Positions 35,097 to 42,678 of a stretch of DNA of 64,000 bases are shown one piece after another. Location of the stretch: contig NZ_AP027368.1 of the NCBI RefSeq assembly GCF_030296015.1, forward strand, positions 2,976,001 through 3,040,000. The letters run 5' to 3'. This DNA is from Ferrimonas sp. YFM (GTDB lineage: Bacteria > Pseudomonadota > Gammaproteobacteria > Enterobacterales > Shewanellaceae). The notes below the pieces were generated by a model that worked only from the letters and a program-made list of their open reading frames with translations, was not told where the DNA came from and ran no database searches. Numbering within the stretch: the stretch's first letter is position 1; every line of letters starts with the position of its first letter. Both the position numbers and the translations under genes were made by a program.

Positions 35097-35782
35097 CAGC
35101 GCGCTTCCTTATCGTGGAACGCCTGACGGTGCAGGATGCTGGAGAACTCCTCGATGAAGTTGATGTAGGTGTTCTCCAGTTTTTCCACCTTGGTGGAGTA
35201 GCGGTTGAAGAACAGCACCGCGGGGATGGCGGCAAACAGGCCCATGGCGGTGGCGATCAGGGCCTCGGCGATGCCCGGAGCCACCATGTTGAGGGTGGCA
35301 TTCTGCACCTGACCCAGGGCGATAAAGGCGTTCATGATCCCCCACACTGTACCGAACAGGCCGATGTAGGGACTGGTGGAACCGATGGAGGCCAGCAGAG
35401 ACAGGTTGGACTCCAGTTTGTCCACCTCCCGGGAGAGGGCGACGCGCATCGCCCTGTGGGTACCGTCCATGATGGCGCCGCCGCTGCTGGCGGTCTGGGA
35501 CAGACGCATGTACTCCTTGAAACCGGCACTGAACAGCAGCTCCATGCCGGAGTTGCGGTCGCCGCGGCCGCTCAGCTCCTGATAGAGGCGGGTCAGATCC
35601 ACCCCGGACCAGAACCTGTCTTCGAACTTACGCGCGTGGGTGGAGGCCTGCTTGATGACGTTGTGACGCTGCAGGATCACCGCCCAACCGGTCACGGAGA
35701 GCATCAGCAACAGCAGCATCACCAGCTTTACCAACAAACTGGCTTCAAGGAAAAGGTTGATAAAGGACATCTCAGCTGACAC
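35096..35782 (-). CDS. tolQ: Tol-Pal motor channel protein TolQ
   Basis: A 228-residue MotA/TolQ/ExbB-type inner-membrane protein with three spans (about 16-37, 132-154, 166-190); SIGSTSPYIGLFGTVWGIMNAF and IAEALIATAMGLFAAIPAVLFFNR are the conserved channel segments. It forms the ring around TolR. Its start overlaps the ybgC stop by eleven bases. Confidence 0.96.
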   Translation of the reverse strand: MSAEMSFINLFLEASLLVKLVMLLLLMLSVTGWAVILQRHNVIKQASTHARKFEDRFWSGVDLTRLYQELSGRGDRNSGMELLFSAGFKEYMRLSQTASSGGAIMDGTHRAMRVALSREVDKLESNLSLLASIGSTSPYIGLFGTVWGIMNAFIALGQVQNATLNMVAPGIAEALIATAMGLFAAIPAVLFFNRYSTKVEKLENTYINFIEEFSSILHRQAFHDKEAR

Positions 35783-36173
35783 GCGCTAACTCCTGCTTAA
35801 TGTGTGACGGGATCGGCCTGGGTTTGAAGGCCTCACTGTCGATGCAAACCACGGTGACCTGGGCCCGGCAATAGCAACAGCCATCGCTGTCTTCGAGGGA
35901 CTGACTGAACACCATGGAGGCGCCGGCCAGCTTGGTTACCTCGGTCACCACGGTCAGAGCCTGGTTGAATCGGGCGGGACGGACAAAGTCGATATTCATG
36001 TTGCGCACCACGAACAGTACGCCGGACTGTGCCAGCTCATCCTGCTCGAAGCCTTTTTCCCGCAACATCTCAGACCGGGCATGTTCGAAGAAGTTCAGGT
36101 AATTGGCGTGGTAGACCACCCCGCCAGCGTCAGTATCGGAATAGTAAACCCGGACGGGCCAGTGAAACGCCAT
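35772..36173 (-). CDS. ybgC: acyl-CoA thioester hydrolase YbgC
   Basis: A 133-residue hotdog-fold thioesterase, first gene of the tol-pal operon. The start MAFHWPVRVYYSDTDAGGVVYHANYL carries the catalytic Asp in the DTDAGGVVYH motif, as in E. coli YbgC. ATG 36173 matches the family length; an in-frame ATG at 36194 is the alternative. It probably acts on acyl-CoA or acyl-ACP in phospholipid metabolism. Confidence 0.93.
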   Translation of the reverse strand: MAFHWPVRVYYSDTDAGGVVYHANYLNFFEHARSEMLREKGFEQDELAQSGVLFVVRNMNIDFVRPARFNQALTVVTEVTKLAGASMVFSQSLEDSDGCCYCRAQVTVVCIDSEAFKPRPIPSHIKQELARVS

Positions 36174-36288
36174 CTCCCTGCCTGTGCCTTGCATCTGGTA
36201 ATTGGAATGACTGGCTACTATACCCCATGGCCCCTGGGGATGGGAGGGTGAAGGGGGGAAGATTGGGTTTCAAAATGCGTCTTGGCGC

Positions 36289-36315
36289 AAAAAAGGGGAG
36301 CCAGGCTCCCCTTTT
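36289..36315. terminator. bidirectional terminator, prolyl oligopeptidase gene
   Basis: AAAAGGGGAGCC (36291-36302) and GGCTCCCCTTTT (36304-36315) form a near loop-free stem flanked by A and T runs; 20 bases beyond the minus-strand gene's stop. ybgC is transcribed away from it. Confidence 0.8.
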
Positions 36316-36334
36316 AACTAGATATCAGCCAGAG

Positions 36335-38473
36335 TTACTGGATCTTCTCGGGCAGTTCCAGGCCGAAGTTATGCCACAGGAAGGCATAGATGTCGCGGAA
36401 CTCGGCGATGCGCATGGCGGTCGGCTTACCGGCACCGTGGCCCGCCTTGGTTTCGATGCGGGCGATTACCGGAGCGTCACCGGTCTGCTGATGCTGCACC
36501 TCGGCGGCAAACTTGAAGCTGTGGGAGGGCACCACACGATCATCGTGATCGGCGGTCATCACCATGGTGGCCGGATAGTCGCGCTTGGCCACGTTGTGCA
36601 GCGGCGAGTAGGCCAGCAGGTAGGGGAAGTCCTCGGCGTTATCGGCACTGCCGTACTCTGAGGTCCAGGCCCAGCCGATGGTGAACTTCTGGAAGCGCAG
36701 CATGTCCAGCACGCCAACCGCAGGCAGGATGGCCGCGAACAGATCGGGGCGCTGGGTCAGGGCGGCGCCCATCAGCAGGCCACCGTTACTGCGGCCATAG
36801 GCCCCCATCTTGCTGGCATTGGTGTAGTTCTGGGCAATCAGATACTCACCGGCGGCGTAGTAGTCGTCAAACACATTCTGCTTGCGCTCCTTCATGCCAC
36901 CCTGGTGCCAGGCTTCACCATACTCGGCGCCGCCGCGCAGGTTGGGTACGGCGTAGATGCCACCCATGTCCATCCAGGCGATGTTGGCGGGAGAGAAGCG
37001 CGGGGTCAGGGAGATGTTGAAGCCACCATAGGCGTACAGCAGGGTCGGGTTGTTGCCATCCTTTTTCAGCCCCTTCTTGTAGGAGATGATCATCGGCACC
37101 CGGGTGCCATCCTTGCTGGTGTAGAACACCTGCTCAGACACGTAGTCCTCTGGGTTGAACGCCACCTTGGGCACCTGATGGGCACTCACCTTGCTGCCAT
37201 CGAAGTCATAGCGATAGACGCCGGTGGGGTGGATGTAGGAGTTGAACAGGAAGTAGAACTGTTTGTCCTTGCGGCCACCGCTGATGCCGGTGACTCGACC
37301 GGCACCGGGCAGATCCAGGGTCGCCTGCTCCTTGCCATCCAGGCCATAGACCTTCACCTCGGCCAGCACATCCTTGAGGTAGCTCACTACGAAGGTGTTG
37401 TTGACGATGGAGGCGCTGTAGATGGTGTTGTCGGTTTCCGCCACCAGCTCCTTCCAGTTGGCCTTGGCGGGTTTGTTCAGGTCAACCGCAATGATGCGGC
37501 CCTTGGGCGCCTGATAGTCGGTCTTGAAGTAGAAGGTGTCGCCGTCGTTACCCAGGAACAGGTACTCCGCCTCCAGATCTGGCATCAGCTCCACGGTCTT
37601 GCCGGTGGCCATCTCCTGATAGAAGAAGCGGTTGCGCGGGTCGGTACCCTGGGACACGGTGATCGCCAGGTAGTTGCCCTCATCGGACAGCTCGGCGGAG
37701 AAGCCCCAGTCCTTCTGATCAGGACGGTGGTACACCAGCTTGTCTTCGGACTGGTCGGTGCCCAGCTTATGGTAGTAGACCTTCTGGAAGTAGTTGGCCT
37801 GCTCCATCTTATCGGCGCCGGCCTGTGGGGCGTCATAACGGGAGTACCAGACCCCCTGCCCCTCTTTGTCCCAGGCGGCGGAGGAGAATTTGATCCACTC
37901 CAGCTTATCGGTCAACGCCTTGCCGGTGTCGATGTCCACGAACTGCCATTGCTGCCAGTCAGAACCGGACTGGGAGGTGCCGTAGGCCAGCATCTTGCCA
38001 TCTTTGCTGATGCTGACGCCGGACAGGGCGACGGTGCCGTCACTGGAGAAGCCGTTGGGATCCAGCAGCACTTGAGGGTTTTTGCCCTGCTTGTCCGCCC
38101 GATAGAGCACGGACTGGCTCTGCAGACCGTCATTGCGATAGAAGAACTGGCTGTCGCCCTTGATGGAGGGGGCGGACAGCTTCTCATAGTTCCACAGTTC
38201 GGTGATGCGCGCTTCCACGGACTGACGGTTGGGGATGGCGGCCAGGTAGTCGTCGCCATAGGCCTTCTGGGTCATCACCCAGTCGTGGGTCTCCTGGCTG
38301 TCCAGGTCTTCCAGCCAGCGGTAGGGGTCGGCCACCTGGGTACCGTGGATCTCCTCAACCAGATCCATACGGCGGGTGTCCGGGGCCTCAGCCTGAGCCT
38401 GCTCCTTGCCATCAAAGGACTGGCAGCCGCCCACGAGTGACAAGGCAACCAGTGAAAATGCCAAATTACGCAT
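36335..38473 (-). CDS. prolyl oligopeptidase family serine peptidase, lipoprotein
   Basis: A 712-residue S9A peptidase with beta-propeller (about 80-430) and alpha/beta hydrolase domain. The triad is visible: Ser562 in GAYGRSNGG, Asp at about 645 in ADHDDRVV and His679 in KAGHGAGKP. N-terminal IHGTQVADPYRWLEDLDS is typical of the family. Unlike cytosolic members it has a signal peptide with lipobox VGGC (Cys17), so it is anchored in the envelope and probably trims proline-containing peptides there. Confidence 0.92.
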   Translation of the reverse strand: MRNLAFSLVALSLVGGCQSFDGKEQAQAEAPDTRRMDLVEEIHGTQVADPYRWLEDLDSQETHDWVMTQKAYGDDYLAAIPNRQSVEARITELWNYEKLSAPSIKGDSQFFYRNDGLQSQSVLYRADKQGKNPQVLLDPNGFSSDGTVALSGVSISKDGKMLAYGTSQSGSDWQQWQFVDIDTGKALTDKLEWIKFSSAAWDKEGQGVWYSRYDAPQAGADKMEQANYFQKVYYHKLGTDQSEDKLVYHRPDQKDWGFSAELSDEGNYLAITVSQGTDPRNRFFYQEMATGKTVELMPDLEAEYLFLGNDGDTFYFKTDYQAPKGRIIAVDLNKPAKANWKELVAETDNTIYSASIVNNTFVVSYLKDVLAEVKVYGLDGKEQATLDLPGAGRVTGISGGRKDKQFYFLFNSYIHPTGVYRYDFDGSKVSAHQVPKVAFNPEDYVSEQVFYTSKDGTRVPMIISYKKGLKKDGNNPTLLYAYGGFNISLTPRFSPANIAWMDMGGIYAVPNLRGGAEYGEAWHQGGMKERKQNVFDDYYAAGEYLIAQNYTNASKMGAYGRSNGGLLMGAALTQRPDLFAAILPAVGVLDMLRFQKFTIGWAWTSEYGSADNAEDFPYLLAYSPLHNVAKRDYPATMVMTADHDDRVVPSHSFKFAAEVQHQQTGDAPVIARIETKAGHGAGKPTAMRIAEFRDIYAFLWHNFGLELPEKIQ

Positions 38474-38599
38474 TGTTATTCCTTTTTCATGTTTTTGTAT
38501 CCGGACACACTATATCTGCCGAAGGATGGAAGACCAAGGGATGGGGCGGGTAAGATTAATTTTGCTTACAGTTTCGCAACGACGTGACCGAACGCACAA

Positions 38600-38610
38600 T
38601 TTTGGTGCAC
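38600..38610. promoter_or_regulatory. TTTTGGTGCAC element, copy 1
   Basis: An 11-base element in the region upstream of the prolyl oligopeptidase gene, repeated exactly at 38738-38748 inside the small-RNA promoter. A shared regulator is possible but unproven. Confidence 0.35.
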
Positions 38611-38727
38611 ACATCGGCTAAACCCGTTTCTGCGTAAGGATTTTCCCGAAGTGAGCGTATAAAAAGCGACGCATATACGGGGATTGTTAAATTAGATTTT
38701 TTTATGCGAAAAAGCAATTTTTCTTGG

Positions 38728-38756
38728 TTGTGGTAAGTTTTGGTGCACCATAGAAT
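38728..38756 (+). promoter_or_regulatory. sigma70 promoter for the candidate small RNA
   Basis: TTGTGG (38728-38733), 17-base spacer, TAGAAT (38751-38756). The spacer contains the palindrome TGGTGCACCA (38741-38750), in an operator position. Predicted start around 38761-38764. Confidence 0.6.
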
Positions 38757-38762
38757 AGCAAC

Positions 38763-38911
38763 CATTGAGGAGATAGAGACTCTCCGAGTCAAGATTTCCG
38801 GCCGTTGTGGCCCTAAGCAAGCCAGAACGGTTTAAAGGTTCTTTTGCTTAACTTCCTTCTTTTTTGTTGATTGCTATTCTGCCCGCTGAATCTCAGCGGG
38901 CTTTTTTTTTT
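38763..38911 (+). ncRNA. candidate small regulatory RNA
   Basis: About 149 bases with promoter, stems and strong terminator but no open reading frame. Visible stems: GACTC-TCC-GAGTC; GGCC-GTTGT-GGCC; a longer arm pairing AAGCAA with TTGCTT and AGAAC with GTTCT around 38816-38850. A U/C-rich stretch (AACTTCCTTCTTTTTTG) could bind Hfq and pair with Shine-Dalgarno sequences. CAAGATTTCC recalls the ArcZ seed region, but the rest does not match, so no name is given. Confidence 0.55.
38881..38911 (+). terminator. terminator of the candidate small RNA
   Basis: Stem GCCCGCTGA (38881-38889) and TCAGCGGGC (38893-38901) followed by ten T residues. Confidence 0.9.
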
Positions 38912-38922
38912 GTCCCGCCGTG

Positions 38923-38950
38923 AAAAAACCCCGGGAGAGTGCCCCCGGGG
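38923..38950 (-). terminator. terminator of the TorF-like porin gene
   Basis: CCCCGGG (38929-38935) and CCCGGGG (38944-38950) with T6 on the minus strand (38928-38923), 22 bases beyond the gene's stop. Confidence 0.8.
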
Positions 38951-38972
38951 TGTTCAGTTTGAGGGACTGAAC

Positions 38973-39638
38973 TTAGAACCAATAGGCCACACCCACCATG
39001 TAGTGGTCCTTGTCATACTCCTGATAGCTGGCCTCGAGCAGCAGGCTGAGGCTCTCCAGCACCGGGTAGTCGTAACGCAGGGCCACGTCATAGAAGCTGT
39101 CGTCCGGGTTGTTCTCATCTCCGTAACCGTAGTTTTCGGCATCGAAGAACATGCCCACGTGCAGTTCCAGGGTGGAATCGTGGAACAGCCCCAGGCCATA
39201 GTTGAACTCGCCATACCAGGCTTTGACGTCTTCGTCGTAGTTCACCGTCATCCCCAGGCTCTGGTAATCCACCGACAGGGTGTACTCGACAGTGTCGCCG
39301 CCGTCGCCATAGGTGTACTTCATCGCCATCAACCCTATGCCCAGATCATCGGTGAGCATCTGGTAGTAGCCGCCGTAATAATCGATTTCGTAATCCTTCA
39401 CCTCTTCACCGGCGTCCCCTTCGTAACGGTAGGTCTCATAGGACACTCCCCCATAGAAGCCGCTGTCGTGCTCCACCATCAGGTCCGACTGCAGAGAAGG
39501 GTTATCCAGGCTGATGGTCTGGCCACGCCATAGGTAGTTGCTCAGTCCCATGGTGTATCCGGAAAAGGAAACCGGGACCTCGTTGGCCAGGGTCTGGGCG
39601 CTGATCAGGGCCAGGGCAAGTGCTGTCATCTTTTTCAT
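38973..39638 (-). CDS. TorF-family putative outer-membrane porin
   Basis: A 221-residue exported beta-barrel: signal peptide 1-18 (cut near TLAN), GYTMGLSNYLWRGQTISLDNPSLQSDLMVEHDSGFYGGV at about 27-65, and EIDYYGGYYQML, all hallmarks of the TorF putative porin family, and a terminal strand ending in YWF. The barrel is strongly acidic. It lies 19 bases after the multiheme cytochrome gene on the same strand, so they are probably co-transcribed. Substrate unknown. Confidence 0.78.
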   Translation of the reverse strand: MKKMTALALALISAQTLANEVPVSFSGYTMGLSNYLWRGQTISLDNPSLQSDLMVEHDSGFYGGVSYETYRYEGDAGEEVKDYEIDYYGGYYQMLTDDLGIGLMAMKYTYGDGGDTVEYTLSVDYQSLGMTVNYDEDVKAWYGEFNYGLGLFHDSTLELHVGMFFDAENYGYGDENNPDDSFYDVALRYDYPVLESLSLLLEASYQEYDKDHYMVGVAYWF

Positions 39639-39657
39639 GTTGTTGTACTCCAGGGTT

Positions 39658-41025
39658 TTAATGCTTGGGCAGACGAGACTGAGGGACGATCCACTGCTTT
39701 TCAGATACAGGGTCGGTTACGCCAAGCTGCACGTCGCTCTCTTTGAGGAAGATGTCGTTGTCTGTGTTGTGGCAGTTCTCGCACATCCGTTTGCTGGTGC
39801 GCGCTTCCGGGGTCGCCAGGGGGTTCTTGGCAACGAAGTGGGCGGCAAAGGGCACCCAGTAGGATTTGGTATCAGGATTATTCAGGTCCACCACTGCCTT
39901 GCTGTCGGAACTGACGCCGCCGGAGTGACTCAGGGGAACCAGCTTGCTGTGGGGATCGCCGGCAACGCTCAGGCCCAGCTTGATGTTCTCATCGTCCCCA
40001 ATCTGACCCAGGGCGCCTTTGGCCACCCGCTTCAGTTGCTCCCAGGTGCCCACCGATTCAGGGGCGTCCTCATGGCAGCCAAAACAGTTGGTGTAGGGCT
40101 GGGTGTGACAGGCGGTGCATTTGAGACTGTCGTTGTGGTTCACCAACGCCTTTTTGCCACTGAGAAGCTCGGTGTGGTCCGCCACCTTATCCTGATGGCA
40201 ATCTTCACATTTCACCTGAACAACCTCTTGTTTCTGAGTTTGTTCAAATGGACCTATTTTGGATACCTTGGGTCCGTCGCCAAAATAACGCCCCTGAGGA
40301 ATGTCATTAATATCCCTCCCATGGAACTCCACCATATCCGTATGACAATCCAGACAGCTCATGCCATATTTTGTTACGTGGACATCGACCTCTTTATGGG
40401 TTTCGGCGTTTTCGTAATGACAGGTCTCACAGGTTTTTTCAGGCTGTGGCTCTTTTTGGAACTGGTGATTATTCAACAGACCGCCACCGGCATAATTGGG
40501 CTGGCTCACATGACACTGCCCACAGGTGGCATGGCAGGCGGCACACCCCTCTCCGGTGTCGGTGTGCATCTCTTCAAACAGCGCCTGGGCGTTGGGGGTC
40601 TGAGCCAGGCGCTCGGTCAGTCCCTTGGCGATGCCGTTCACCGTATAGTGAAGGGAGTGGCGGAAGTTGGTGACCATCTCCTCACCGTGGCAGTCTGCGC
40701 AGGCGCTGCCGCCATCGGCGGTGGGGTCCAGCTGCACCGCAGGATGCCAGCCGGTGTGCCCGTCTGCCAGAGGCGCATGGCAATCACCGCACTCCAACTC
40801 CCCATGACTGCCCATGGTGTTCAGCTTGACCTGAAGCTGGCTGACCCGCTCAGAGACAGAGCGCTCACCCAGGTCCACCTGCTTGGTCACCAGCATGCGT
40901 TCCAGCACCCTGGGTTTGGTGTGGCAACCGACGCAGCCCCCCTGGGCCTGTACCAGGCCAGGCAGAAGCGCCCCTGCCATCAGGGCGATGCTCACCCCCC
41001 GGCATAGATTGGTTAGTTTCATCAT
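39658..41025 (-). CDS. periplasmic/exported undecaheme cytochrome c
   Basis: A 455-residue exported protein (signal peptide 1-27, cut near VQAQ) with eleven CxxCH heme motifs at about 31, 79, 109, 161, 168, 199, 224, 273, 303, 314 and 415; all mature cysteines belong to these motifs. Two sit close together (CAACHATCGQCH). There is no lipobox. The wide gap between the tenth and eleventh hemes (about 97 residues) suggests an extra structural or substrate-binding region. Shewanella-type multiheme proteins of this kind carry electrons to nitrogen or sulfur oxides or metals; the acceptor is not known. Confidence 0.85.
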   Translation of the reverse strand: MMKLTNLCRGVSIALMAGALLPGLVQAQGGCVGCHTKPRVLERMLVTKQVDLGERSVSERVSQLQVKLNTMGSHGELECGDCHAPLADGHTGWHPAVQLDPTADGGSACADCHGEEMVTNFRHSLHYTVNGIAKGLTERLAQTPNAQALFEEMHTDTGEGCAACHATCGQCHVSQPNYAGGGLLNNHQFQKEPQPEKTCETCHYENAETHKEVDVHVTKYGMSCLDCHTDMVEFHGRDINDIPQGRYFGDGPKVSKIGPFEQTQKQEVVQVKCEDCHQDKVADHTELLSGKKALVNHNDSLKCTACHTQPYTNCFGCHEDAPESVGTWEQLKRVAKGALGQIGDDENIKLGLSVAGDPHSKLVPLSHSGGVSSDSKAVVDLNNPDTKSYWVPFAAHFVAKNPLATPEARTSKRMCENCHNTDNDIFLKESDVQLGVTDPVSEKQWIVPQSRLPKH

Positions 41026-41354
41026 CTTTTCCCTAATTATTCTGGTTTCAAGAGCTACTCATCATTTCTTAAAACCAAATATTCAGTCCTCGGAAGTGAC
41101 TTTTGAGAAAAGCGAGGCGCAGTTCCTTCTGCCTATCCTTTATTCCCCGCAAATAAACACTCAGAAGATAAAGTAATAAAATGCACCATTACTTATCTGG
41201 GTTTATTTTTGCTTCAGGCACGCGGGGGCAACAGTGACAGTGGTCACAGGTGAGAAAGGGGAAACTTACAAACTGTTAGCTGAAGCTGAATATGAACAAA
41301 GCGCAAAAAGCGTTTTTCATCTTTCAAGAATGAGGAAGAAAGGCCGGATGAGCC
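41026..41354. other. 329-base region without a gene
   Basis: Region upstream of the cytochrome gene. It holds a CRP-like site (41233-41248) and AT-rich tracts; a plus-strand frame at 41234-41425 has no family-like sequence and reads through the terminator, so it is not called. Confidence 0.5.
41233..41248. promoter_or_regulatory. CRP-like site upstream of the cytochrome gene
   Basis: AGTGA-CAGTGG-TCACA, one mismatch from TGTGA-N6-TCACA, located 208 bases upstream of the cytochrome start. CRP often controls anaerobic respiration in Shewanella relatives. Confidence 0.55.
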
Positions 41355-41396
41355 AAAAAAAATGGCCCGGCACCCAAGGGGTATGGTGCCGGGCCA
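41355..41396 (-). terminator. terminator of the lateral flagellar laf operon
   Basis: TGGCCCGGCACC (41363-41374) and GGTGCCGGGCCA (41385-41396) with a 10-base loop and eight T residues on the minus strand (41362-41355); it directly follows the last gene of the operon (stop at 41400). Confidence 0.88.
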
Positions 41397-41399
41397 GTC

Positions 41400-41708
41400 T
41401 CAGTAAAGGAAGAAAAACCCAATAAGAAGCATCACGATCAGCAGGGTACTGATCACCACAGGATAGAGAAGATAGCCATCCCCGGCGCGCCGGGCCCGCA
41501 TCAGGGAGAGTTTAAGCAGCAGAAACTGCAGCATCACCACCCCGCTGCCCGCCAGCACTCCCGCCAGAAAACTGAGTTCCTCCAGCTTCAGCAACAGCAA
41601 GCCCGCCACCAGCCAGTTCACCAGAATCAGGTAAAGAAACACCTTCTGCAGCCGATCGGGTCCATGGCGGACGAACCCCGCCGGTTGGGAGTCGAGAGGA
41701 TCAGTCAT
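41400..41708 (-). CDS. small membrane protein at the end of the laf operon
   Basis: A 102-residue protein with a polar head (1-20) and about three spans (22-40, 47-66, 80-101). It overlaps the lafU end by eight bases, so it is translated with the stator genes, but I recognise no family and it is not a standard flagellar gene. The operon terminator follows at once. Confidence 0.6.
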   Translation of the reverse strand: MTDPLDSQPAGFVRHGPDRLQKVFLYLILVNWLVAGLLLLKLEELSFLAGVLAGSGVVMLQFLLLKLSLMRARRAGDGYLLYPVVISTLLIVMLLIGFFFLY

Positions 41709-42678
41709 TGTATCTCAGCCTGGGTTGATTCTGCTCGGCCCGGAACCTGGCCTGCTGCAGTTTGGCCTCGCTCAGACCGTGCTGTTGTTCCAGCTCCTCG
41801 GTGCCCTGGTCACTTAGGATAAACAGCTCGATACGGCGGTTGGAGGCGGACATGGGATCCTCAGGGATCAGGGGCATCTGATCGGCGTAACCGGCCACCT
41901 GCAACACCCTATCCGAAGCCACACCGCCTATGGTCAGGGCACGACGCGCCTCCAGGGCCCGCAGGGCCGACAGCTCCCAGTTGGTGGTGCGATTGCCGGC
42001 AAAGGGGGCCGCATCGGTATGACCACTGATGATAAACCGGTTCTTCACCGGTGCCAGCAGCTCAGCCATGGCCAGCATCAGGTCCTCGAAGTAGGGTTCC
42101 ATCTGGGTGCGCCCACGCTTGAACATGAAACGATCCGAGGCATCCCGAATCAGGATGCGCAATCCGTCCGGGGTCATCTCCACGTCCACGTGACGGGAGA
42201 GGTCCCCCTGCTTGAGCAGCTGCTGAACCTGCAACGCCAGGGTCTCTAGGGGCACCTGGGCATTGGTCTCCCCTGGGATCATGGCGTTGAGCTCCTTGCC
42301 CTGGCCCGCCTCGGCGTCCTCCTGCCCTTCCGGGATGTTATTGAACATCGCCACCCCAGCCTGTTCCGGTCCGGTACCGGTGGCGGGAATGCCCGCCTGA
42401 TCGATGCTGGGTCGTCCTTCGAAGTCGATGATGGAGCTGTTGATGCTGGTGGCCAGGGGGTTGGCCCCCTGCTCTATAGGGGGCCCATTGAGCTGCTGGA
42501 CGATGGCCCGGCGCTCATTGACGTCCGCCACCTGCATCAGCCACATCACCATGAAGAAACACATCATCGCCAGGGTGAAGTCGGCAAAGGCCACCTTCCA
42601 CGCCCCGCCGTGACTGCCTCCATGTTTGTGTTTCTTGCCCTTCTTTATGATCACCGGCGATTTCCCATGCTGACTCAC
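41701..42678 (-). CDS. lafU: lateral flagellar stator protein LafU (MotB-like)
   Basis: About 325 residues. After a basic head (KKGKKHKHGGSHGG) comes the single span with the proton-carrying Asp in FADFTLAMMCFFMVMWLM, then a periplasmic linker and an OmpA-like peptidoglycan-binding domain (FIISGHTDAAPF, NWELSALRALEARRAL, RIELFILS). GTG 42678 overlaps the lafT stop as GTGA and has GGAGG upstream; a start at 42699 is the alternative. Together with LafT it forms the dedicated motor stator. Confidence 0.9.
   Translation of the reverse strand: MSQHGKSPVIIKKGKKHKHGGSHGGAWKVAFADFTLAMMCFFMVMWLMQVADVNERRAIVQQLNGPPIEQGANPLATSINSSIIDFEGRPSIDQAGIPATGTGPEQAGVAMFNNIPEGQEDAEAGQGKELNAMIPGETNAQVPLETLALQVQQLLKQGDLSRHVDVEMTPDGLRILIRDASDRFMFKRGRTQMEPYFEDLMLAMAELLAPVKNRFIISGHTDAAPFAGNRTTNWELSALRALEARRALTIGGVASDRVLQVAGYADQMPLIPEDPMSASNRRIELFILSDQGTEELEQQHGLSEAKLQQARFRAEQNQPRLRYND

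Noticed and set aside
38556-38792. 78-codon minus-strand frame between the oligopeptidase and small-RNA region
   Set aside because: AT-rich promoter region, no ribosome site and no motif; it crosses the small-RNA promoter.
41234-41425. Plus-strand frame upstream of the cytochrome
   Set aside because: It reads through the laf terminator hairpin and has a lysine-rich unstructured sequence.
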